21,551 nt of DNA. Source: Chara braunii (Eukaryota > Streptophyta > Charophyceae > Charales > Characeae). Both the position numbers and the translations under genes were made by a program. Location of the stretch: contig BFEA01000096.1 in assembly GCA_003427395.1 (NCBI GenBank), positions 145,589 through 167,139 on the forward strand, given 5' to 3'. How positions within the stretch are numbered: the stretch's first letter is position 1; each line of letters begins with the position of its first letter. The notes under the pieces are model-generated. The model saw nothing but the letters and a program-made list of their open reading frames with translations, made no database searches and was not told the origin of the DNA. Shown here piece by piece: positions 9,499-17,870 of this stretch.

Positions 9499-9549
9499 GC
9501 ATGGCCCCTGCGCAAGGATGATACGCTTAAATCGAGAAAAGGTCCAAAT
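9499..9549 (+). pseudogene. U6 snRNA 3'-half pseudogene
   Basis: This stretch starts GCATGGCCCCTGCGCAAGG, continues through AAATCGAG and ends GGTCCAAAT. It matches the last 51 nucleotides before the T tail of plant U6 snRNA as I remember it, with three differences. The AAATCGAGAAA..GGTCC form is the plant rather than the animal version. The U6 5' stem-loop is not recognisable; only about ten bases upstream (AGTTTG for AGATTA) may be further U6 sequence. Instead of ending in a T run, it continues into about 90 bases of other sequence and an A25 tail. It therefore looks like a chimeric retrocopy rather than a functional gene. Confidence 0.85.
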
Positions 9550-9666
9550 ATTTTCTCGATTCCGGTTGGGATCGAGCTCGGGTCCGTATTTCAACGGTTT
9601 GTGGGTGAACCACGAAACCTGGCGACCGTTGGCTTAAAGCCAAAAAAAAAAAAAAAAAAAAAAAAA
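9530..9666 (+). repeat. Structured 3' partner of the U6 fragment, with A25 tail
   Basis: AATCGAGAAAA (9530-9540) and TTTTCTCGATT (9551-9561) form a perfect 11-bp stem linking the end of U6 to the following sequence. CAACGGT pairs with ACCGTTG further on, around GGTTTGTGG/CCACGAAACC. TTGGCTT-A-AAGCCAA (about 9629-9643) lies directly before a run of 25 A (9642-9666). A poly-A end is what target-primed retroposition would leave. Confidence 0.65.
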
Positions 9667-9710
9667 CTAAAGCTAAAATCTAAGCGTCACATGGCGAACT
9701 AGGAAGTGAC

Positions 9711-9918
9711 TGGGGCTTTTAGCCCCAACACTTAACAGTCGCCCGTGAAAACGGGCAACCGTTTTTCTGCAACCAGGTAAGTTTTGTTTTTGTTTTTCTT
9801 TTTTTTTCTCGTTTTTTATTTATTTATTTTTTTATAGATTTTATTCATTTTTTTAGATTTTGTTTTGTCTTATTCCTTTGTAATTTCATTGGGGCACCCA
9901 TTCGTTTTGACGAATGGG
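9711..9918 (+). other. Three hairpins, one with a GAAA tetraloop; T-rich spacer
   Basis: TGGGGCT/AGCCCCA (9711-9727); GCCCGT-GAAA-ACGGGC (9741-9756), a stem closed by a GNRA-type loop and followed by GTTTTT; and CCCATTCGT/ACGAATGGG (9897-9918, 4-base loop). Between them (about 9780-9870) the strand is T-rich. No gene is seen. Confidence 0.6.
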
Positions 9919-9925
9919 TTTCTAC

Positions 9926-9976
9926 TAAGGGTAAGGCGAAGTCGAATGTATCTACTGCCAGAACATGGAAATATAC
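9926..9976 (-). repeat. Short dispersed repeat, partial inverted copy 3
   Basis: On the minus strand this reads GTATATTTCCATGTTCT, then a diverged continuation matching the first half of the repeats at 3721 and 5439. The upstream flank on that strand is again a microsatellite, here (TAG)n. Similarity stops near 9926. Confidence 0.65.
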
Positions 9977-9978
9977 TA

Positions 9979-9983
9979 TGCTG

Positions 9984-10014
<31 letters not shown>
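9979..10014 (+). repeat. (CTA)n microsatellite
   Basis: Twelve or so CTA units adjoining dispersed repeat copy 3. Confidence 0.95.
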
Positions 10015-10241
10015 CAATGAGATTGGCAACGAACGGGTTCAGCGGCCGACAAGGTAAGTCTCCAACCTTGCAACTCCCTAATCCCTGCGTCAGTTCACTT
10101 AGTGAACAGGCTGCAGTTGGCAACATCACCCGAACCTGGCACTGTGGATGGCCGGGTGCGGGCGCGCGTTGCAGCGGGGGGAGTAGAAGACCTTGTTGAG
10201 CTCGACTCTAGTTCACCTCTATGAAATGAGTTAGGAAGGGT

Positions 10242-10582
10242 GGCAGCTCGTTTGGAAAAACGGGCTCATTTTGAAAAACGAGCTGCCCTTTCCAGAGAAA
10301 CGAAGAGCTGGAAAAGAAAAAAAAAATTGTCACGGATTTGGTCGCGACGTCGGGCCAGATGTAGGGGCAGAAGAATATGGACCCTGATGAGACTGCAGAC
10401 TGTTGAGTTCAACAGTCTGCTAGATATGGCTTAGTACAACCATTTTTGGCTCAGATGCATTACCAGGGCTTGGAACTTGGTTCCCCTAGGGGAACATAAA
10501 GATTGTCAGCCCTTGATCGCGTTTGAGATCAAGGGCCAGGCCCTGCTCCGAGTTTTGGTTGAGGGGCAAAGCTGCTGCCCTC
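10242..10582. repeat. Dense row of perfect short inverted repeats upstream of a TATA box
   Basis: GGCAGCTCGTTT (10242-10253) pairs with 10276-10287 over 12 bp. CTTTCCAG (10288-10295) pairs with CTGGAAAAG (10308-10316) with one bulge. 10395-10420 is a 12+2+12 palindrome (GCAGACTGTTGA arm). GTTCCCCTAGGGGAAC is at 10480-10495. CCCTTGATC/GATCAAGGG is at 10510-10535. AGGGCC-A-GGCCCT is at 10532-10544. GAGGGGCA/TGCCCTC is at 10561-10582. No coding frame is convincing here. Confidence 0.75.
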
Positions 10583-10589
10583 AGCCCTC

Positions 10590-10638
10590 GGCTGGCTATA
10601 AAAGAAGCCAACAGCTAGCCAGCCAGCATTCATTCATG
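10590..10638 (+). promoter_or_regulatory. Candidate core promoter: TATA box inside a palindrome
   Basis: TATAAAAG begins at 10597. It lies in the loop of an 8-bp inverted repeat, GGCTGGCT (10590-10597) and AGCCAGCC (10617-10624). CATTCATTCATG follows at 10627-10638, 30 bp from the TATA start, where transcription would be expected to begin. The ATG (10636) opens only MADAPGIPLK before a TGA, but a donor-like GTGAGT overlaps that stop, so a short first exon is possible. A similar module is found inverted at 21159-21195. No downstream exon was identified. Confidence 0.4.
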
Positions 10639-10771
10639 GCTGATGCTCCTGGCATTCCACTTAAGTGAGTGCTGGCTGTTGGAGGAGCTGCTGGCTGGAG
10701 TGGAGAATGAAAAGAAGTGGAGAGTGGAGGTCTGCATGAGGATTGAAGTTGGAGGCAACCATCGTAGCCAC

Positions 10772-10790
10772 CACTTCACTTTGTGAAGTG
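10772..10790. other. Perfect hairpin
   Basis: CACTTCAC-TTT-GTGAAGTG, 8-bp arms and 3-base loop, just before the 153-bp tandem array. Confidence 0.7.
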
Positions 10791-10794
10791 CTGG

Positions 10795-11110
10795 TGAGGT
10801 GCTGCGTGACCATTACGGCAATGATAGCCATAGTTGGGGAGGTGGTAGGAAGCTGCTGTTCGTTCAACGTGGCGTCGGCGACCATTTTTCTGTAAGGTGT
10901 AGGGGTTGTGCTGCACATGGCAACCATAATTGGAGAAGTGTTGGGGAGGTGCTGCGCGGCCATTACGGCGACGACAACCATAGTTGGAGAGGTGGTAGGA
11001 ACTTCAAGGTGTTGTTCGTTCACGTGGCGTCGGTGACCATTTTTCTTTAAGGTGTAGGGGTTATGCTGCACATAACAACCATAATTGGAAAAGTGTTGGG
11101 GAGATGCTGC
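10795..11110 (+). repeat. 153-bp tandem repeat, two copies and a partial third
   Basis: Units start with GAGGTGCTGCG at 10795 and 10946 and with GAGATGCTGCGCGG at 11101. Each contains CCATTACGGC, CCATAGTTGG, GGAGGTGGTAGGAA or a close variant, GTGGCGTCGG, GACCATTTTTCT, GGTGTAGGGGTT and CAACCATAATTGG. Open frames on both strands follow the repeat. I do not consider them genes. Confidence 0.9.
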
Positions 11111-11150
11111 GCGGTTTTTGGCAACGACAATTTTTTTGTTGACGTACTAT

Positions 11151-11453
11151 GGGAGCGCTGCCGAATTTTTTCGGCGGCAACTGTGATTTTTTTGGCAGTG
11201 GTGGGGGAGCGTTGCCGAATTGTTTCGGCGGCAGCTGTGATTTTTTTGGCAGTGACGCGGGAGCACTGCCAAATTTTTTCGGCAGCAGCTGTGATTTTTT
11301 TGGCAGTGCCAATTTTTTTCGGCGGCAGCTGTAAATTTTTGCAGTGACGAGGAAGCGCTGCCGGATTTTTGCGGCGGCGAGACTGGTTTTAATGATAGTG
11401 GTGCGGAAGCGCTGTCGGGTTTTCACGGCGGTGGCGACATTATTTTTGCACTG
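11151..11453 (+). repeat. About 54-bp tandem array of hairpin-bearing units, six copies
   Basis: Units start near 11151, 11205, 11259, 11302 (shortened), 11351 and 11405. Each carries GCTGCCGAA or a variant, a T run, TTCGGCGGC, so most units contain a small inverted repeat, then CTGTGATTTTTTTGGCAGTG. The minus strand stays open through the array (170 codons, 11061-11573) and would encode repeats of the type LPKKSQLPPKKFGSAP. The regular length keeps the frame, but no other evidence supports a protein. The two outer units are the most diverged. Confidence 0.85.
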
Positions 11454-12240
11454 AGTATGTAAAACGGTGGATGGGCATTGGCGTAGGGAAGGTGTCGCTG
11501 AAGTAGTAGTGCGCTTTGAAGTGGCATAAGTGTGACGCCACACTGACGCAGTGACATTGGAGGCGAGTGACAACGGCTTTGAGACACCGTCAAGATGTTG
11601 GAAGTGATTGTGTGTTGGAGGATTGTTGCTGCAGGTGGTAATTTTTTAGGGAGTGGTGTGGATCACTTGCTGACGATTTGTTACGACGATCTTTTCATCA
11701 AGCGGCGCGATTCTATACGGTCTTCTTAAGTAGGCCATTTTTATAACTTCACTCAAGGTCAGTTAGTTTATTGACTCAGATTTCCCTTCACACCTGTGTG
11801 AACCCACACTTTGCTTGACCCTGTTCATTAAATGTTCATTGGAAAGGTAAAGGAAAATTGTGTGAGTCATACATGTGAATGAAAAAGTTTGGCTTGCGTA
11901 TGGGGATGCACTGGTTTTTCTCTTGAACTTGTTGTGTTTCGCGGTCTATGCACGTAGGTAGAAGGATGCTTGCAAAGAAGATTGATTATGCCTATTGGAG
12001 AAAAGGAAAAGGATTGTCTTTTTCTTACTTCTCAACTGCTTGCATGTAAAAAATGATTCGTTGTTTTGAAAAACTTTGATCTGTGTGTACCGTGACACAA
12101 ATTCGATTGAAATAAAGCAAATAAGGTTAGACAGACTTGGCCTCTTCCCATGATTGACTTTTTCTATCCCGAATAACCTTATCTACTTATACATGTCTAA
12201 ATGATTATCGTAATTTATTTCCCTTAGTTTCTTTTTCATC
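11454..12240. other. No gene seen; one 16-bp palindrome
   Basis: TTCACAC-CT-GTGTGAA is at 11787-11802. The sequence is otherwise AT-moderate with only short frames. Confidence 0.55.
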
Positions 12241-13516
12241 TAAGTTACACAAAACTTAAGAGCGATGAGAATAAAAGAAACCTTATCGTGGTGAGCACAA
12301 TCTTGCTCTCTATGAAGCATCCAAAACGAGGGTTCATATGCTTTCGGAGCCGACCCTGTTATCGACTTGGAGTGGACCCGATTCTTCGGGGGTGGTACCT
12401 TGCCGACTCGGTGGTGACGTCCCAACGGTTGAGATCCGAGTCTTCAAGCTCGGGCGAGGGGAAGGAGTATCCACAGACCACTTCCTAGAGGGTTGAGGGT
12501 GTGACGGCGCGAAGTTGACCAACCCTCGTCGAGTCTTGGGCGACGAGGGGACCGAATTTATATCCTTGTGGGTGGTCACCTTAGGTGCCACTGTTAGAAT
12601 TAAAAGTTGGAGACAAAAGAAGTTCCAGCCCATAAGAAGGAGTAGATAATGAAGGTGATGGTTCTCTTTGCGCAATGATAACGAATGCGGTTTTGTTTTG
12701 AGTATCTTGATGATGAAGAATGAATATTTTATCATTCGAAGAAAACGAAAAGAGTAAATATTGTCCAGGAGGACAAAGCGACCAACAAAATTTTTATTTG
12801 CTAGATAATACTTTTCTCCAAACAAACTGCATATGATACAGAGGTGTGGTCGAACCGAGAGTTCAAACTTCGGCCAGGAGCCAGATCACTTGTTGATCTG
12901 CATGGTAGCAGTGGAATTTACTTGCAAAAGTCATTCCTGGCAGAGTTTAGTAGGTGTCGACATACACAACCATAAGTCAAAGGATATGTTTTTTATCCTA
13001 ATCTCTCGTCAATATCGAGCCTCCGCCTCGAAAGCGGCGGTATAATAGTCTCTTCATTCATATATGCCGAAAAGAATAACTTTGGCAGATCATCTCATCA
13101 AGTTAATATCCAATCTTGTGTGATTTGATAAAAGTGTATTGATTTTATTTATTTTGTGATTAGAGAATTATAAACGGACTAGGCTTATTTTATGGGTTTC
13201 ACGTTTGGGTGAGACCGTCCTAGTTGACCGACGTGCATTTCGTACCTAGGAGATCGACGCCCTAGGAAACGAACGACGTTCGGGTCCACAGGACATTGGC
13301 TAAGCGTACCTATCCTCCAGCGAACGAGCAACGGCCTCAGCTGACCTACCTCTGCAATTGCATGTATAAGCTTTCGCACGCGGGTCAGTAGCTCGGTAGG
13401 GATACACCCTTGAGGTGGGTGACAGCCCCTCAAGAAAGGCAAAATGTGCCCCGCGAAAACCTATCATGTCGTGGGACTGTGGGATGTACAGCTGGCGCAC
13501 CTGACAAGAGCGACGA
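12241..13516. other. Non-coding region with scattered inverted repeats
   Basis: CCCTCGTCG (12523-12531) pairs with CGACGAGGG (12541-12549). 12572-12591 forms GTGG/CCAC plus CACCT/AGGTG around one base with a bulged T. AGATCA/TGATCT flank 5 bases near 12890. A 163-codon minus-strand frame (12334-12825) has no recognisable motif and I do not call it a gene. Confidence 0.5.
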
Positions 13517-13662
13517 GGGAGCGATGCAACCACGCCCGTCTCGGCGGTTCGCGAGATTATTTTTGCATCGTTCCCAAGTTGTCTTTTGGTTTCGTTTATT
13601 TTGTTTAACTCTTGCGTGACATGATCGGGAGGGCTCCCGGGCTTTGCAAAACGGCGGGAGCC
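13517..13662. other. Two foldbacks: nested 13-bp arms and an 8-bp GC-rich stem
   Basis: GGGAGCGATGCAA (13517-13529) pairs with TTGCATCGTTCCC (13563-13575) with one G-T pair. The loop contains TCTCG/CGAGA. Downstream, GGCTCCCG (13632-13639) pairs with CGGGAGCC (13655-13662). The 176-codon minus-strand frame across 13300-13830 is not recognisable. Confidence 0.6.
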
Positions 13663-14124
13663 GATGCTCTCGACACTGTACAGTCGCTCAATCCCTCGTA
13701 TCCTAGGCTCTACGGATGCTGGGCTGCATGGATTTCTCAAGTAGTTCGCATGTAGTTCCCACCACGTGTGTCCAAGAAATCGAAATTTGAAAATTGAAGT
13801 GAGTTGTTGCTTCCCCACTTTCCCTCCCAAAATCTGTTAGTTCTCACCTAACTTTCCGAACTTTCTCGCCGAACTTTCTCGTGCCTCTCATAGGCCCTTT
13901 CTCTGCCTACACATGTTGTAACTCCTCTTTCTGGGCCCTATTAATTCGGTAGCGTGCCCACCCGTCACCCTGGGGTATCATTCCCCTTTTTCCAAAAACT
14001 ATCATTCTCATATTTTTTGAAAATTTAATTTCTTAATGCGAACGCAGGATGCTGCCCAACAGAATTCCAGATGAGCAAGGGGGAACTGTCCGCGTATGAG
14101 TCCGTACTTGTGCGTGAAATCAAA
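13663..14124. other. No gene seen
   Basis: Contains a tandem CGAACTTTCTCGC near 13857-13882 and a T/A-rich stretch followed by GCGAACGCAG. A splice acceptor is conceivable there but unsupported. Confidence 0.4.
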
Positions 14125-14194
14125 ACTACAAGAATTACAATATTACAAGAATTACAAGAATTACAAGAATTACGAGAATTACTAGAATTACGAG
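14125..14194 (+). repeat. 9-bp minisatellite
   Basis: About seven AAGAATTAC units with point changes. In a 60-codon frame (14071-14253) they encode LQELQEL-type residues. This could be a coiled-coil piece of the nearby ORF1 relic or a chance frame. Confidence 0.85.
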
Positions 14195-14462
14195 GGTATT
14201 GCAAAAATCCCTTGTTGGATATAGTGTCGTCCCTACTAAGTGTTGCTGATTAAAAACATGGATACTATAATGTCGTGCCTAATAACTATCGCAGAATCAA
14301 GAAAACAGTCTATATCCTATAGCCTAGTATCTGCCTAATATATGCCTATTCTAAAACTTTTTTTTTCTTTCCTGTCTCTCCTTCCACTCGGATGGTAGTT
14401 TTTGGCCGTTCCGTTTACCATCATGCTATCTAGGAGCGTTCTCCATGTGTCCACGATCACGA

Positions 14463-15712
14463 TGGTTCCCCAAGACAAAGACCAATAGAAGAAAGAACAA
14501 CGAGAGAAAAAGGAGGAGGAAGAAGAACAAAATATCAAGAAGGAATGAGAAAAGTGTGAGTCGAAAATGAGTGACAAATTGGAGAATAGGTTAACATCGA
14601 TGTATGAGGCGCTACTCGGTATGGAACGGAGTAAAGTTAGTAGAAGTGCAGAGAATGAGGAATTGGCTAAAAATGAAACATGAAAATGATGAGTTGCGCC
14701 TCCAAAATCGTGATAAGGAGGCATCATTTGAGTAGTGTATCATTGAAGGGTTGTTGGAGATTACCGAGTTAAAGAAAGAACAATTTGATGTGTGTGCGGT
14801 TATGGAGAATGACATCGCAGGATGCGCCTTCAAAATCATGATAAGGAGGCATAATCGGGGCATTGTATCATTGAAAGGGTTGTTGTTGGAGGTGATTGAC
14901 TTGAAGAAAGAACAAGTTGATGTATGTGAGGTTATGGAGAATGGCATGTCACAGCTGCGAAGAGAGCTTTGGGAGATTCACGAGAGTTGAGAGAATCGAG
15001 AAAATGCCGACAAAGTGACACTCACTAAGCAGATCGAAGAACTGCGGACGAAAGTTGTGAGTCTTCAGAAAGATGAGGAGGACTCGCTAGAGATGATCAG
15101 GCAATGGCAGAATGAAGCCCTTCGCCTGGGTAATAAGATAGGAAGCATATCCATCTACATGCCGAAATGTAGTACAAGGATGCAAACCAAGTGCATGTTG
15201 TGGAAACTCCAAACGAGAACCGTCGGTTTTCGAGGAACGTGCGAAAATTTAAGACATCGGTGGTACGATCTGGCAGAGGCAAAGTTTCTTAAGGAAAAAT
15301 GGGTGACGATAAAGGGAAACAGAGTAGAAGTTGAAGCTGAGGTGAAGGTGAAGGTTCTGATGACACGTCTCAAAACACAAACGACAGAGTGCAGTTCGCC
15401 TTAGCTGAAGGGAACTAGTATGAAAAAAAGGATGAAGGAAGCGACGACAGATGATCGACGGTCGACTAGGAAGTCTAAAGGGAAAATAATGCTTGGTCAC
15501 TTTCCCAGGGAGAATGACACTGTGAGGACAGTTAATGACAAATTTGCATTTCGGCAGCAGGGAAAAAAGATCGAGGGCCCTAAAGAAGTTTGGATTGGAG
15601 TCGTTGTATGACAAGATGAGAATTAAGTATAAGACTATTGATCTGACATTATAGCAGTTGACGAAGTTGAACACCGACGACTTCTTCGACAATCAAGATG
15701 TGGGTATATAAC
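14463..15712 (+). pseudogene. ORF1 relic: coiled-coil protein of the retroelement
   Basis: It starts as charged coiled coil (REKKEEEEEQNIKKE, stop, then DKLENRLTSMYEALLGMERS). After a 128-bp internal duplication, one frame runs from 14751 to 15611 with stops only at 14988-14990 and 15402-15404. It includes LTKQIEELRTKVVSLQKDEE, RQWQNEALRLGNKIGSI and KFLKEKWVTIKGNRVEVEAE, then DRRSTRKSKGK. A frame change near 15590 gives FGLESLYDKMRIKYKTIDLT, a stop, and QLTKLNTDDFFDN, which parallels the C-terminal block of the minus copy (EGVNYVN...ELVRLMK). The zinc-knuckle N-terminus is not recognisable here. I recall EALRPGNKRG-like motifs from Chara ORFs, unverified. Confidence 0.6.
14695..14955 (+). repeat. 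128-bp internal duplication in ORF1
   Basis: TGCGCCTCCAAAATCGTGAT at 14695 recurs as TGCGCCTTCAAAATCATGAT at 14823. Both are followed by AAGGAGGCAT, a CATTGAA(A)GGGTTG element, and KKEQ(F/V)DVC coding sequence. Since 128 is not a multiple of three, the duplication itself shifted the frame; only a later 3-4 base indel restores it. Confidence 0.85.
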
Positions 15713-16082
15713 AGGCAATGACGATCAAGGGGGCTCCGCACAAGATGCTTCTGATCATATTTGAACAGTAAAGATGGACCTCGGCGACAGTGTAAGTGTA
15801 GTGCATGGAAAAAGGAAAACGGGTAGACAAGGAAGTTGGCAGTCAGGATTCGCTGCATCAGTTAGGAAGAATGGCATGTTGTTTTACGTCATCAATTGGA
15901 AATAGATCTGTCAGCTTGCTCATGATTCAAGATGAATGACGTAAGTAGAGGGAATGGTAGTTAATTTTATAATGTATCGGAGGGAGTGTCATCACTAGCA
16001 ATTGGAAGCTGGTGAAGCATCCATTTGTTTTCTTTGTTTTGTTGTCTAAGCATGGCACTGCCTTCATGAAAAAAAGCAAAGG

Positions 16083-16896
16083 TTGGTTGTGGGGTGGAGG
16101 CACTCGACACCTCTCGTCTTTTATTTCGTAATCTCCTTTTGTTCTTCTATGGTCAATTTCAAACCATCCATGGTCAGATTTTTTAGCGAGCCAAGATTCA
16201 GGAAAAATCTATATAATTGGGATTTTGATAGGCTGGTTTGGATGTATTGTGCTATTCGATCCTTCTTTGAGAAGCATGCATGGTATCAACTACGATGTGC
16301 TTTGTCAAGAGTAATTTGAAGGAAGTTTGATGTGAATGTACACAACGTATTGATTTTGCTTCTTACATTTGATGAGAGACTATGCAAATGCAACATCAGG
16401 AAATTGTGTAAGGAGCTGATTGGGATTTTGGACATTTCCACGGTATGAGGGTAGTCCAGGGTTAAAAATCAGTCCGTAGGTGCAATTTTAGGAAAGTAGC
16501 CACTAGGCACACTGACACCTGTATTTGCGAGGATATGGAGGAAGGTTTCCACGGGTTGGTGGTCATATTTGTTTCAAGATGTCCAAGTTCGACTTCATCC
16601 CAACCTTTCTAAAAAAATGCTAAGAATATCCCACACCCATCCCGTGTTGCTTCTGGTTGTAATGTTGGTCGGCACATCTTCAAGGCGTTCAGGTGACTAC
16701 ACTGCCTAAGTTGGGAACAAAAACTCTTATTCAACTGCAGATTGAGTGTTATTTCAATCGCACCTACAATAGGTGTATGAGCAAACGTCGTGATGTGGAT
16801 GTGTTGGAGTGGAAGTTGAGGCTCAGTGGGTTGGTGAGGTGCCCAATTGACCATAACCCAGTGATTCACTTGTTTGCTGCCTGTTCTTGTACATAA
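16083..16896 (+). pseudogene. Pre-RT region relic of the Penelope-like element
   Basis: The first frame gives LYNWDFDRLVWMYCAIRSFF, then EKHAWYQLRCALSRVI, a TGA at 16317-16319, and RKFDVNVHNVL, followed by TFDERLCKCNIRKLCKELIG. The pattern of W, R, MY, F-x-K, RVI, RK and VNV matches the minus copy at 6403. A second frame has the Cys-x-Cys motif (TDTCICED, near 16520) and then NAKNIPHPSRVASGCNVGRH ending in FKAFR and a stop at 16694. A third frame carries RCPIDHNPVIHLF (about 16840-16880), at the position of an RT-associated D-x-N motif. The function of this region is not known to me; its order before RT is what I use. Confidence 0.6.
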
Positions 16897-16904
16897 ACAG
16901 GATG

Positions 16905-16965
16905 GAGTTTCACAAAAGGCTATCATGGGTTTTAAACGAAATGAGTTTCACAAAAGGCTATCATG
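16905..16965 (+). repeat. 23-bp direct repeat, 38-bp period
   Basis: A 23-base word starting GAGTTTCACAAAAGGCTATC occurs at 16905-16927 and, identically, at 16943-16965 inside the element relic. Confidence 0.95.
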
Positions 16966-17033
16966 TCGTGGTGTCAGAAAGAATTCACTGAACGAGGTCT
17001 TGGGACGCGAGAACATGGAATAAAAGGGGAAGG

Positions 17034-17870
17034 ATGGGGCTTGCGTATGCCATTCCCAAGCACAAGAACATTGGTAAGGGGCGGTCAATCTGCCCATCTC
17101 ATTTTGAATGTGTAGTATCAACTAGCAAAAAACTCGCCCGGACTGTTAAACCTCCAGTATGTTTCCCACACATCGGCCGCGGGCAGAAAAAGAGGCCCGA
17201 AACGGAAAACGGGAACCTGTGAAATTTATGATGGCGACCCTACCCAGCTTGGATTCTGCGTAACCCGACGCAAAATTGATTTTCAAGTGGGGAAAGGTAC
17301 TGGTGTTGTGGGTTCTTCTGGTTGGTACCGATTTTAACATGAGACGCATGAACGATTTGGTAAGGGCTAGAATTAACAAGTCACTAGAGACGGAAGAAGA
17401 ATTTGCGTGTGCTGCATATACAAAGGAAAGTTATGTAATTTTCCCCATAAAGCTATGATGAGAGCAGTGTTTTTGGTGATAGACTTTTGGCAATTGAAGG
17501 GAGGAAGAGGGGTGTTGATAAAAATGAGGGGTATATATAGATGGGACGGCTGCAAGAAGGCTGGAAGTCCATGCCCTACATCTCCGCATGTGGTGCGACA
17601 CTCCAACAAAGAATTAAGATCCCAATGGGCAAGGAATCAAGTCCAACAGTTGTCTGCTTCTTGTGTGCATTCGGTGAGTTCTGCTCCATCTCTTTTTTGG
17701 GGATAGGCATAAGATTGGTTAGTGGAATGAGAATTGTAGATGATGTGCCCGTTTTTGTTCATTGTAATAAGAATGATGTGAACGAGAATATAGAACATGC
17801 TTTGCAGGGTTGCTATAATTCTAATCTCACGCAATCACAGACTTATCGGGGAAAATGCTAGGATTTTTTG
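17034..17870 (+). pseudogene. Reverse transcriptase relic (Penelope-like)
   Basis: The finger motif reads MGLAYAIPKHKNIGKGRSIC (17034 onward) followed by PSHF; K-H-K and R-S-I-C-P fit the K-x-K...RPI-x-P pattern of RTs. After degraded sequence and frame changes, KGKLCNFPHKAMMRAVFLVI leads into a frame with QQRIKIPMGKESSP (17613-17645), the IPMG motif that precedes the active site. RLVSGMRIVDDVPVFV follows, in which V-D-D (Asp codons at 17739-17744) is the catalytic pair. CYNSNLTQ and a DFLG motif come next, after a TAG. Polymerisation from a nicked target end is the known role of the family. The segment carrying the first catalytic aspartate could not be identified. Frame changes and stops make it non-functional. 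Confidence 0.75.

Noticed and set aside
11061-11573. 170-codon minus-strand ORF with PPKKFGSAP-like repeats as a gene
   Set aside because: The repeats mirror the 54-bp DNA units and the frame has no non-repetitive domain. Kept only as an open question in the findings.
12334-12825. 163-codon minus-strand ORF
   Set aside because: No motif, no coding-type composition and no context; it spans clear inverted repeats.
16281-16292. LTR-retrotransposon primer-binding site (TGGTATCA...)
   Set aside because: Only the first eight bases match the initiator-tRNA site, and the position lies inside the pre-RT coding relic.
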